Assembly: GCF_000372745.1 (NCBI RefSeq)
Contig: NZ_KB889596.1
Span: 124,001-188,000 of the forward strand
DNA from: Embleya scabrispora DSM 41855
GTDB taxonomy: Bacteria > Actinomycetota > Actinomycetes > Streptomycetales > Streptomycetaceae
Direction of reading: 5' to 3'
DNA: 64,000 nucleotides
The translations under genes and the position numbers were made by a program. Below the pieces are notes generated by a model. It had not been told where the DNA came from, did not search any database, and saw only the letters and a program-made list of their open reading frames with translations. Of the stretch, positions 26,809 to 34,965 are shown in pieces (positions within the stretch are counted from its first letter, which is position 1; each line of letters begins with the position of its first letter).

Positions 26809-27015
26809 ATGTCCAGCACACCCCCGTGGTCGATCGGCGACCACCTCTGGCGCAAGCTCGGCCCCCGCAACCACCACCTCGGCACCATCACCGAGATCTG
26901 GCACGACGGCACCCGGTGGATGGTCGAATACGAACACGGAATCCGAACCACCGAGACGGTGACCGCACCCGCCGACGAGATGTACGAGGGCGGCCCGCCC
27001 ACACGGCCGGTATGA
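26809..27015 (+). CDS. Small hypothetical protein (KOW/SH3-like)
   Basis: This 68-residue protein reads MSSTPPWSIGDHLWRKLGPR then LGTITEIWHDGTRWMVEYEHG. The short alternating beta strands suggest a small barrel. ATG 26809 has GGAG 6 nt upstream. No function is known. It directly precedes the promoter region of the polyol-type operon. Confidence 0.6.
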   Translation: MSSTPPWSIGDHLWRKLGPRNHHLGTITEIWHDGTRWMVEYEHGIRTTETVTAPADEMYEGGPPTRPV

Positions 27016-27158
27016 CAACCGCCCCCAAACCAAGCGGTGCCACACCGGCGGGGCCGGCCACACCAACACGCTGAGCCTTGACCAACACCCATCAACCTTG
27101 ACGGACGGATAAGGCAGATCAGCGGGGGTGCGAGCCGGGTTCATCCCGATCAGGACCC

Positions 27159-27306
27159 TTGACACCCCCAAATGTCCCTCATAAGGTCCAGATCATTCTT
27201 TGGCAGGAACAGACGAAGACCACCTGTCGGTGGCTTCGCTGTGCCCTCCTACGCGTTAGCGCTCGCGTGTCGCCGACCGGTCCTTCCTTTTTCCGAGGAC
27301 GGGTAC
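27159..27306 (+). promoter_or_regulatory. Promoter and structured leader of the 27-36 kb operon
   Basis: TTGACA (27159-27164), a 17-bp spacer and TAAGGT (27182-27187) form a near-consensus promoter, with a start expected near 27194. The leader of about 113 nt contains a CCACC-TGTC-GGTGG hairpin (extended by CGAAG/CTTCG, with one bulge, near 27216-27240) and a T-rich stretch at 27288-27292. GTCCT (27280-27284) can pair with AGGAC (27296-27300), which is part of the MFS ribosome-binding site, so the site may be masked. A GlpP-type antiterminator is encoded in the same operon. Confidence 0.6.
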
Positions 27307-28779
27307 ATGGCACAGCAGCAGAGCGTCAGAGGCGTCAAGGACGTCGTCGCGCTCATCGACCGACTGGGGAGAATCTCCGGTCGGGCCAAGGTCATCTGGT
27401 TCCTCGTGTTCGGGGGCCTTTTCCTCGACGCGTACTCCAACGCCGCGCTCGGCGCCGGGCTCGCCCCGATGACGAAGCAGATGGACCTGAGCACTACGCA
27501 GGTTTCCATCCTCACCGCCACCGCGCCAGCGCTCGCAATCCTGTTCAACCCGATCGGCGGGTGGCTGGCCACCCGGATCGGGCGGGTGCCCCCACTGCTG
27601 ATGGCCAAGCTGTTCGCGCTGGCCGGCGCGGTGATCGCGGCCACCGCGGACGACTTCACCGTGGTGTGGATCGGCCGAGTCCTGGTCGGCATGGCCTACG
27701 GCGTCGACTTCGCGGTGGCGATGGCGCTGCTCGCCGAGTACACCCCCAAGTCGCTGCGCGGGCGGCTCAATCTGTGGCAGGGCATCTGGTACATCGCCAC
27801 CACCGGCAACCTGCTGCTCACCCTGATCTGCTTCAAGTTCGACGTCGGCGCGGACATCTGGCGCTGGTCGGTCGGCTCGGCCGGGGTGATCGCGCTGTCC
27901 CTGTTCCTGCTCCAGTGGGCCTTCCTCGTGGAGAGCCCCACCTGGCTGGCCACCAAGGGTCGCTTGGAGGATGCGGTGCGCAACCTGCACCGGATCTACG
28001 GGATCGAGGCCGTCGCCGCCAAGTCGGCCGCCGCCGGAGCCGTGCGCGACGACGCGGACGCGGACGAGGTGCCGCCGAACGTGGGCATGAAGCAGGCCGG
28101 GATCCTGTTCCGCGGCAAGTATCTGCCCCGCACCCTGCTGTCCTCGGCCATCTCGCTCTGCCAGTCCATGCAGTACTTCGCGGTCGGCTGGTACCTGCCG
28201 GTGATCAGCCTGGCGATCTTCGGCAACAGCTTCGAGAAGGCCACCATCGGCTCGATGGTGTTCAACGCCTTCGGCATCGTCGGCGGCATCCTCTCCGCGT
28301 ACTTCGCCCGCAGGCTCGGCCTGCGGATCAGTTCGGCGCTCGGCTTCGGCGGCGTGTTCGTGATGCTGGTCGGGATGGGCCTGACCTTCGACCGGGTGCC
28401 GACCTGGATCGCGTTCATCCTCCCGGCGCTGTTCATCTTCTGTCACTCGGCCGGCCCGGGCGCGAACGGCAAGTCGATCGCCGCGCTGTCCTACCGCAGT
28501 GAGGTGCGCACGCTGGGCACCGGCATCACCGGGATGATCGGCAGCTTCGGCAGCGTGGCGGGGCTGTACCTGTTCCCGCAGATCAAGGACGGCATCGGCC
28601 TGGACAAGACGTTCCTGGTCCTGGCGATCGTCCCGCTGCTGGGCCTGCTCACCTGCGTGGCGATCAAGTGGGACCCGACCCGGGCCGTCTCGCCCGACGA
28701 GGACCCGGACGTGCCGATGCTCACCGAACAACCCGCGAATCCGGCGAATCCCGCGAATCCCGCGCTGGTCACCCGCTGA
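27307..28779 (+). CDS. MFS sugar/polyol transporter
   Basis: This 490-residue protein has twelve membrane helices. The first is FLVFGGLFLDAYSNAALGAGL, and the loop 2-3 MFS motif appears as GGWLATRIGRVPPLL. The FLDxYxxAxLGxGLxPM start and the later RWSVGSAGVIALSLFLLQW and ESPTWLATKGR motif place it in the sugar/polyol porter branch. A central cytoplasmic loop separates helices 6 and 7. The C-terminus ends in NPANPANPALVTR, a small Asn-Pro-Ala repeat. It is the first gene of an operon for an unidentified polyol-like substrate and is probably its importer. Confidence 0.88.
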   Translation: MAQQQSVRGVKDVVALIDRLGRISGRAKVIWFLVFGGLFLDAYSNAALGAGLAPMTKQMDLSTTQVSILTATAPALAILFNPIGGWLATRIGRVPPLLMAKLFALAGAVIAATADDFTVVWIGRVLVGMAYGVDFAVAMALLAEYTPKSLRGRLNLWQGIWYIATTGNLLLTLICFKFDVGADIWRWSVGSAGVIALSLFLLQWAFLVESPTWLATKGRLEDAVRNLHRIYGIEAVAAKSAAAGAVRDDADADEVPPNVGMKQAGILFRGKYLPRTLLSSAISLCQSMQYFAVGWYLPVISLAIFGNSFEKATIGSMVFNAFGIVGGILSAYFARRLGLRISSALGFGGVFVMLVGMGLTFDRVPTWIAFILPALFIFCHSAGPGANGKSIAALSYRSEVRTLGTGITGMIGSFGSVAGLYLFPQIKDGIGLDKTFLVLAIVPLLGLLTCVAIKWDPTRAVSPDEDPDVPMLTEQPANPANPANPALVTR

Positions 28780-28845
28780 CGGAGACCTCCCGCGAAAGAC
28801 TCACGCGGAGCTTGGAATCGGATTATTCGGACCGAAAGGGCTGTG

Positions 28846-30378
28846 ATGACGAAGACGTTGCACGCTCCCGGACGGCGCCTCGGCATCCTGTCCGTGGACG
28901 AGGGCACCACGGGGACCCGGGCCGGAGTCGTGCTGGACTCCGGGACGGTGGGCCACGTGGCGTACCGGCAGATCGCGGTGCGGCATCCCGACGAACACTC
29001 GGTCGAACAGGACCCGGTGGAGATCTGGACGGCCACGTTGACCGTCTGTCGCGAGGCGCTGGCCTGGGCGCGCGCGAACGACGTCGAGATCACCGCACTC
29101 GCGCTGTCCACCCAGCGGGCCACCGCGATGTTGTGGGATCGGCGCACCGGCCGGCCGCTGGTGCCGGCCTGTGTGTGGCAGGACCGGCGGTACGCCCGGG
29201 ACCTGCTCGCCTACGAGGCCGAGTGGGACGAGCGGCTCACCGCCCGGCTCGGTCGGCCGGTGGGCAGCAGGGCGCCGTTCCTGTGGGCCGCCCGGCAGAT
29301 CGCCGAGCAGCCCGAGGTGGCCGCGGCCCACGCGGCCGGGACGCTGCTGTTCGGCACCGTGGACACCTGGCTGGCCTGGAAGTTCACCGGCGGGGCCGCG
29401 CACGCCGTCTCGGCGAGCAACGCCGGTTCGGTCGGCGCCTACCTGCTCCGCGAACACGCCTGGGATCGCGAGTGGATCGGGCAACTGGGTTGTCCACTCG
29501 ACCTGTTGCCCGATCTGTTCGCCGACGACGACCTCGGCTACGGCCGCATCGATCCCGAACTCCTGGGTGTGGACCTGCCGTTGGCTGCGGTCATGGGCGA
29601 CCAGCACGCGGCGCTGATCGCGCTGGGCGGGCTGGCCGCCGGGCAGGGGATGTGCGTGTACGGCACCGGCACGTTCGTGGACGCGGCCACCGGGGACACC
29701 CCCGCGCTGCCGATCCCGGGCGTGACCGGTGTCCTGGCCCAGCCCGGTTGGCGCCAGGGCGAGACCACGCACTTCAGCCTGGAGGCGTACTGCTCCACCA
29801 CCGGGTCCGCACTGCGCTGGTTGTGTGACGACCTGGGCTTCTTCGCCTCACCCGCGGAGATCGGCGAACTCGCCGCCCGGGCGCGGGGGCAGGTCGGGTC
29901 GGGTCGGCGCGAGTGGTTCGTGCCCGCGCTGGCCGGTATCCGCACCCCCGCGTGGCGGCCCGAGGCGCAGGCCGCGCTCAGCGGCCTGACCCTGGCCACC
30001 ACCCGGGCCGATGTGGCCCGCGCCGTGTTGGACGGGATCGCGCACTCCGTATGCGACCTGATCGACGGCGTCGCCGAGACCATGCGCGCGCCGTTCGGGC
30101 GGTTGCGAGTGGGCGGCGGCGTGGCCGGCAGCGACACGCTGATGCAGATCCAGGCGGACATCGTCGGCCTGCCGCTGGAGCGCGCCGCGGACTCGGCGAC
30201 CGCGAGCCTGCGCGGCACCGCCTATCTGGCCGGCGTCCGCGAGGGCCTGTGGTCCTCGCTCGAAGAGGTGGTCGAGGCGCAACCGCGCGGCCGGGTCTTC
30301 GCACCGACCACCACCCCCGAACAACGCGAGGAACAGCGGGCCGCGTGGCGGACCGTGCTCGCGCCGCACCTCGACTGA
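28846..30378 (+). CDS. FGGY-family carbohydrate/polyol kinase
   Basis: This 510-residue FGGY kinase is of the glycerol/polyol-kinase type. The N-terminal ATP/sugar motif is LGILSVDEGTTGTRAGVVLD, and the second signature is LALSTQRATAMLWDRRTGRPL. VMGDQHAALIALG and YGTGTFVDAATG form the phosphate loop, and LRVGGGVAGSDTLMQIQADI the C-terminal FGGY motif. It probably phosphorylates the imported substrate. It is not a typical GlpK: the QxxE(H/Y) substrate segment is replaced, so glycerol is uncertain. ATG 28846 has AAAGGG 5 nt upstream and lies 66 bp after the transporter. Confidence 0.88.
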   Translation: MTKTLHAPGRRLGILSVDEGTTGTRAGVVLDSGTVGHVAYRQIAVRHPDEHSVEQDPVEIWTATLTVCREALAWARANDVEITALALSTQRATAMLWDRRTGRPLVPACVWQDRRYARDLLAYEAEWDERLTARLGRPVGSRAPFLWAARQIAEQPEVAAAHAAGTLLFGTVDTWLAWKFTGGAAHAVSASNAGSVGAYLLREHAWDREWIGQLGCPLDLLPDLFADDDLGYGRIDPELLGVDLPLAAVMGDQHAALIALGGLAAGQGMCVYGTGTFVDAATGDTPALPIPGVTGVLAQPGWRQGETTHFSLEAYCSTTGSALRWLCDDLGFFASPAEIGELAARARGQVGSGRREWFVPALAGIRTPAWRPEAQAALSGLTLATTRADVARAVLDGIAHSVCDLIDGVAETMRAPFGRLRVGGGVAGSDTLMQIQADIVGLPLERAADSATASLRGTAYLAGVREGLWSSLEEVVEAQPRGRVFAPTTTPEQREEQRAAWRTVLAPHLD

Positions 30379-30590
30379 GGCGCGGGCCCGCGCCATTCGG
30401 CCGGCCGCGCGACCACCCGCGGCGCGGTCGGCCCGAGGCCACCCGCCCGAGGCCACCCGAGACCCGGGCGGCCGACCCGGGTGGCCGCCCCCGGGCCATT
30501 CACCCCCGGCCGGCCGCAAGGCCACCCGCACCACGTACCACCCGGCGGTCCGGTCATCGAACCGCCGGACAGATCCCAGGAGTTGATGTT
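30379..30590 (+). promoter_or_regulatory. Structured leader before the GlpD-like gene
   Basis: This 212-bp gap is by far the largest in the operon. CCCGAGGCCACCCG is repeated near 30432-30459. Two mutually exclusive hairpins lie just before the ribosome-binding site: CCGGCGGT (30542-30549) with ACCGCCGG (30561-30568), or GTCCGG (30548-30553) with CCGGAC (30565-30570). This resembles an RNA switch, and a GlpP homologue is encoded in the same operon, as for Bacillus glpD. There is no U-tract. Confidence 0.45.
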
Positions 30591-32336
30591 GTGATCACCT
30601 TGCCCGCCCGCAAGCCTCGGCGTGCGTCAGCGGCGGCCACGAGAGGGAAGCCGCTGCTTCTCGACCGGAGCCGGGCCAAGCGCCGGCTGGCGGACCACGT
30701 GTTCGACGTGCTCGTGATCGGCGGCGGCGTCACCGGCGCGTACGCCGCACTCGACGCGGCCTCGCGTGGTCTGGACGTGGCCCTGGTGGAGAAGGACGAC
30801 TTCGCCTCGGGTACCTCCTCCAAGTCGTCCAAGATGGTGCACGGCGGCCTGCGCTACATCGAGCAGGGCAACGTCAACCTGGTCCGGCACTCGCTGCTGG
30901 AGCGGCACCGCTTCCGCAAGAACGCACCGCACCTGGTGCACCGGCTGCCCTTCCTGTTCCCGATCCTGGAGAAGGAGGGCATCTTCGACGCCCGGCTGGC
31001 CAAGGGCTTCGAGGGCCTGCTGTGGACCTACGACCTGGTCGGCGGCTGGCGGATCGGCAAGCTGCACCAGCGGCTGACCGTCGACGAGGTGCTCGCGCAC
31101 GCCCCCACCTTGCGCGCGGACCACCTCAAGGGCGGGCTGATGTACTTCGACGGCCGCGCCGACGACGCGCGACTGGTGCTGACCATCGTGCGTACCGCCG
31201 CGGCCCTCGGCGCCACCGTGCTCAACGGCGCCAAGGTGGACCGGGTCCTGGACGAACGCGGTCGCGCGGCGGGGGCCCGGGTCGAGGTGGACGGCGAGCG
31301 GTTCGACGTACGCGCCTCGGCCGTGGTCAACGCCACCGGCGTGTGGAGCGACGCGGTCGACGGGATGGCCGACAGCGGCCACGAGCCGCAGGTACGGCCC
31401 GCCAAGGGCGTGCACATCGTGGTGCCGTGGAGCAAGGTCCGGATCGACTGCACGGTCACCGTGCCCATCCCGGGTCGGGCCCGGCGGGCGACGTGCACGC
31501 GCTGGGGCGACGCGGTCGTCCTGGGCACCACCGACGAGGACTACCGCGGCTCCGTCGACGACGTGCACTGCACGCGCCCGGAGATGGAGTTCCTGCTCGA
31601 CGGCGCCAACACCGCGTTCGAGGGCAAGCTCACCCCGGACGACGTGGTCGGCAGCATCGGCGGGCTGCGTCCGCTGGTCGGCAAGAAGGAGGGCGCCACC
31701 CTCGACATGAGCCGCGACCACCACATCGCGGTCGGTCGCGGCGGCATGGTCACCGTCACCGGCGGCAAGCTCACCACCAGCCGGCACATGGGCGAACTGG
31801 TGATCGACAAGGTGATGCAGGTACTCGGCCGCAAGGGCCGCAGCCGCACCGCCAACCTCCCGCTGATCGGCGGCGCCGGCTACGACGCCGAGGCGGTGGC
31901 CGCCTCCGGCGGACTGGCCGCGCACCTGGGCGAGCGCTACGGCACCGAGGCCCGATTCGTCTCCGACCTGCTCGCCGAGGACGCCACGCTGGCCGAGCCG
32001 GTGGTGGCCGGCATGCCGTACATCCGGGCCGAGGTGGTCTACGCGGCCCGCTCGGAGCTGGCCCGCTCGGTGGACGACGTGCTCTCCCGGCGTACCCGCT
32101 CGCGCCTGTTCGCACGCGACGCGTCGGCCGCCGCCGCGCCCGAGGTGGGTCGCCTGCTCGGCGCCGAACTGGGCCTGTCCGCGGCGCAGATCGAGCGGCA
32201 GGTCACGGACTACCTCGCGGCCGTGCGGCACGAGAAGGCGGTTTTGCTCGGCGACTCCGAAACATCCGCGGCACCCGCGATGCCCCAGGCCCCCAGGGCG
32301 TCCGCCGGCACCGCCGCGCCCGCGAAACGCGCATGA
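30591..32336 (+). CDS. glpD: GlpD-like FAD-dependent glycerol-3-phosphate dehydrogenase
   Basis: This 581-residue flavoprotein has an FAD-binding Rossmann motif LVIGGGVTGAYAALDAASRG (residues 41-60) and the GlpD signature KSSKMVHGGLRYIEQGN. Further motifs are NATGVWSD, PAKGVHIVV and the C-terminal GGKLTTSRHMG. A C-terminal DAO_C helical domain and a Pro/Ala tail follow. It oxidises glycerol-3-phosphate or a related polyol phosphate and passes electrons to the membrane quinone pool. GTG 30591 follows CCAGGAG. The operon context suggests it acts on the product of the FGGY kinase. Confidence 0.88.
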   Translation: MITLPARKPRRASAAATRGKPLLLDRSRAKRRLADHVFDVLVIGGGVTGAYAALDAASRGLDVALVEKDDFASGTSSKSSKMVHGGLRYIEQGNVNLVRHSLLERHRFRKNAPHLVHRLPFLFPILEKEGIFDARLAKGFEGLLWTYDLVGGWRIGKLHQRLTVDEVLAHAPTLRADHLKGGLMYFDGRADDARLVLTIVRTAAALGATVLNGAKVDRVLDERGRAAGARVEVDGERFDVRASAVVNATGVWSDAVDGMADSGHEPQVRPAKGVHIVVPWSKVRIDCTVTVPIPGRARRATCTRWGDAVVLGTTDEDYRGSVDDVHCTRPEMEFLLDGANTAFEGKLTPDDVVGSIGGLRPLVGKKEGATLDMSRDHHIAVGRGGMVTVTGGKLTTSRHMGELVIDKVMQVLGRKGRSRTANLPLIGGAGYDAEAVAASGGLAAHLGERYGTEARFVSDLLAEDATLAEPVVAGMPYIRAEVVYAARSELARSVDDVLSRRTRSRLFARDASAAAAPEVGRLLGAELGLSAAQIERQVTDYLAAVRHEKAVLLGDSETSAAPAMPQAPRASAGTAAPAKRA

Positions 32337-32406
32337 CCCGCGGCACGCACAGCTCTCGCGGCACCCGCCGCACCCGACGACTCGCCGGACCCGAAGGAGT
32401 ACAGCA

Positions 32407-33948
32407 GTGATCAGCAGGCAGACCATCACCAACCCGTTCAACCGAGGCGACTACATCGTGGGCGCGCCCACCCCACCCAAATGGGCCCGCAACACCCCGG
32501 TCGGCGACGGCGACGCGTCGCTCCAGGGCGCCGTGGTCGAGGTCCCCGAGTCGGTGATCGCGGACCTGCGCGGCGTCGCCAAGGCTGTTTACACCGACCG
32601 CGCCGACGTGGTCACCCGCACCCGTGACTGGTGGGCCGGCACCATGATCGGCGAGACCGACGGCCGCCCGGCCACCCCGGACGCGGTCGTGGTCGAGGTG
32701 ATCGACGCCGACCAGGTCGCCGCCGTACTGCGGATCTGCAACGCGGCCGGCGTCCCGGTCACCGCCTCCGCCGGTCGCAGCAACGTCACCGGCGCGGCCC
32801 TGCCCGTACACGGCGGCGTCGTGCTCGACCTGTGCGGACTGAACCGCATCCTCTCCTTCGACGCCGAATCGCTCGTCGTCGACGTCGAAGCGGGCATGTT
32901 CGGCGACCTGTTCGAGAAGGAACTCCAGGAGACCTACGGCGCCACCACCGGCCACTGGCCGTCCGCGTTCGCCGTCTCCACGGTCGGCGGCTGGATCGCC
33001 TGCCGCGGCGCCGGCCAACTCTCCACGCGCTACGGCAAGATCGAGGACATGGTCGTCGGCATCGACGTCGTGCACGCCGACGGCACGCGCGCCACCTACG
33101 GCGACTACCCGCGCGCCGCCACCGGCCCCGACCTGCGGCAGATCTTCATCGGTTCGGAGGGCACGCTCGGCGTGATCACCTCCGCCCGGATCCGGGTGCA
33201 CCCGCTGCCCACCTACGCCAAGGCGCTCGCATTCGGCTTCGAGACCTTCGCCGAGGGCCTGGACGCGTGCCGCAAGATCATGCAGCGCGGCGCGACCCCG
33301 GCGGTGCTGCGCCTGTACGACAAGCTGGAGAGCGGGGTGCACTTCGACCACCCGGAGACCAACCTGCTGCTGATCGCGGACGAGGGCGACCCGATCCTGG
33401 TCGACGCGATGCTGAAGGTCAGCGAGGAGGTCTGCCTCGCGTACGGTCCCGAACTGGACAGCGACGCGGTGTTCGAGCGCTGGCTGAAGGACCGGATGCT
33501 GGTCGGCAAGTCCTCCGACGGCTTCACCCCCGGCCCCGGCTTCGTCGCCGACACGCTGGAGATCGCCGGGTCGTGGACGGCCCTGGCCGAGGTGTACGAC
33601 GAGGTGGTCGCGGCGATCCAGTCGGTGCCGGGCACGCTGGCCGCGTCCGCGCACCAGTCGCACGCGTACACCGACGGGGCCTGTGTGTACTTCTCGCTGC
33701 GCGGCGACGTGGACCGGCCCAAGCGGCGCGAGTGGTACCGCGCGGTGTGGGACGCGGCCAACGAGGTGCTGATCCGCCAGGGTGCGGCGCTGAGCCACCA
33801 CCACGGCTGCGGCCTGCTGCGCGGCCCGTACCTGTCGGCCGCGCTCGGCGCCGGCTTCGACACGTTCGTCAAGGTCAAGGAGACCCTGGACCCGGTCGGA
33901 ATACTCAATCCTGGCAAACTGGGCCTTCCCAACCGCTTCGACGCGTGA
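32407..33948 (+). CDS. Alkylglycerone-phosphate-synthase-like FAD oxidase
   Basis: This 513-residue FAD-binding type 4 oxidoreductase shows TPDAVVVEV and VTASAGRSNVTGA in the PP-loop FAD domain. TTGHWPSAFAVSTVGGWIAC, then SEGTLGVITSARIRVHP, complete that domain. The C-terminal part has SHHHGCG, the His-triad motif of alkyl-DHAP synthases, and DPVGILNPGKLGLP. In eukaryotes this family makes ether lipids; bacterial homologues are mostly uncharacterised and may oxidise hydroxy-acid or glycerol-phosphate-like substrates. GTG 32407 has AAGGAGT 8 nt upstream. It is the fourth gene of the operon. Confidence 0.85.
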   Translation: MISRQTITNPFNRGDYIVGAPTPPKWARNTPVGDGDASLQGAVVEVPESVIADLRGVAKAVYTDRADVVTRTRDWWAGTMIGETDGRPATPDAVVVEVIDADQVAAVLRICNAAGVPVTASAGRSNVTGAALPVHGGVVLDLCGLNRILSFDAESLVVDVEAGMFGDLFEKELQETYGATTGHWPSAFAVSTVGGWIACRGAGQLSTRYGKIEDMVVGIDVVHADGTRATYGDYPRAATGPDLRQIFIGSEGTLGVITSARIRVHPLPTYAKALAFGFETFAEGLDACRKIMQRGATPAVLRLYDKLESGVHFDHPETNLLLIADEGDPILVDAMLKVSEEVCLAYGPELDSDAVFERWLKDRMLVGKSSDGFTPGPGFVADTLEIAGSWTALAEVYDEVVAAIQSVPGTLAASAHQSHAYTDGACVYFSLRGDVDRPKRREWYRAVWDAANEVLIRQGAALSHHHGCGLLRGPYLSAALGAGFDTFVKVKETLDPVGILNPGKLGLPNRFDA

Positions 33949-33976
33949 GGCGGCCGAGACCCAGCGCAGGTAGGTC

Positions 33977-34660
33977 ATGAACGCCAGTCAACGCCCCGCG
34001 AGCGCTCCCCGGATGTCCTCCGTGTTGTCGTCCGCCTTCGCCGAGGTACCGGTGATCGCCTCGATCATCGGACCCCAGCGCCTGCAGAACTTCCTCGGCG
34101 CGCCGGCCGAGGTGTGCATCCTCGCGTCCATCCCGGTCGGGCAGCTGCCGAACATCGTGCAGCTGCTCGGCAGGGCGGCCAAGACGGTGTTCGTCAACGT
34201 GGACAGTTGCCCGGGGCTGGCCCAGGACAAGGGCGCCCTGGAATTCCTCAAGACGATGGGTGCGCACGGCATGGTCAGCACCCGGCTGTCGCTGATGGAG
34301 AAGGGTCGCCCGCTCGGGCTGCTGACCATGCAGAAGGTGTTCGTCACCGACCGCTCGAACATGCGCCGCAGCACCGACGCCATCGCCCGCGGCGGCCCGG
34401 ACCTGGTCGAGATCATGCCGTCGCCGATCGTGGCCCGGATGACCCCCGAGGCCAAACGCGCGATGTCACCGTTCGTCGCGGCCGGCTTCGTGGAGACCGC
34501 CGAGGACGCGGCCGCCGCGCTCGCGCTCGGCGCGGTCGCCGTGGCCACGTCCGACCCCCGGCTGTGGGACCTGCGCCGCGACCGGCTCGCGGCACTCGGG
34601 TCCCCCTCGTCTTCCTCTGTTTCGTCTGTTTCATCGGCAAGTAGGAGAAACACATCGTGA
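33977..34660 (+). CDS. GlpP-type glycerol-3-phosphate-responsive antiterminator
   Basis: This 227-residue TIM-barrel protein belongs to the G3P_antiterm family. Recognisable stretches are VIASIIGPQRLQNFLGAPA, FVNVDSCPGLAQDKGALEFLK, TMQKVFVTDRSNM and RGGPDLVEIMPSPIVARM. In Bacillus, GlpP binds glycerol-3-phosphate and the glpD leader RNA to prevent early termination. Here the gene lies within the operon after the AGPS-like oxidase. Its stop overlaps the next start (GTGA at 34657-34660). The C-terminus is Ser-rich (SSSSVSSVSSASRR), unusual for the family. Confidence 0.87.
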   Translation: MNASQRPASAPRMSSVLSSAFAEVPVIASIIGPQRLQNFLGAPAEVCILASIPVGQLPNIVQLLGRAAKTVFVNVDSCPGLAQDKGALEFLKTMGAHGMVSTRLSLMEKGRPLGLLTMQKVFVTDRSNMRRSTDAIARGGPDLVEIMPSPIVARMTPEAKRAMSPFVAAGFVETAEDAAAALALGAVAVATSDPRLWDLRRDRLAALGSPSSSSVSSVSSASRRNTS

Positions 34661-34965
34661 GTCATGTCGTCGTCGCCCGCTACCGCACCAACCCCGACAC
34701 GCAGGAACAGGTCCTCGCGCTGCTCGACGAGATGACCCGACGTTCGCTGGCCGAACCCGGCTGTCGCGGCTACCGGGTGCACCAGGGCGTCGAGGACGAG
34801 CGCACGATCGTGCTGTACGAGGAGTACGAGGCCGAGGCCGACTTCACCGCGCACTGCGCCTCCGAACACTTCCGCGACATCGTGCTCGCCCGCGTGGTGC
34901 CGCTGTTGGAGAGCCGGGACGTCGTGCGGCTCACCCCCCGGGCCGCGGTCGAGGCCGCCCAGTGA
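34657..34965 (+). CDS. Antibiotic-biosynthesis-monooxygenase (ABM) fold protein
   Basis: This 102-residue dimeric alpha+beta-barrel protein reads VSHVVVARYRTNPDTQEQVLA, then RSLAEPGCRGYRVHQGVEDE and VLYEEYEAEADFTAHCASEHF. ABM proteins include quinone-forming monooxygenases and heme-degrading or detoxifying enzymes, so the activity here is open. GTG 34657 has TAGGAG upstream and overlaps the GlpP stop. Its own stop overlaps the following dehydrogenase start, so translation is coupled along the operon. Confidence 0.85.
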   Translation: MSHVVVARYRTNPDTQEQVLALLDEMTRRSLAEPGCRGYRVHQGVEDERTIVLYEEYEAEADFTAHCASEHFRDIVLARVVPLLESRDVVRLTPRAAVEAAQ

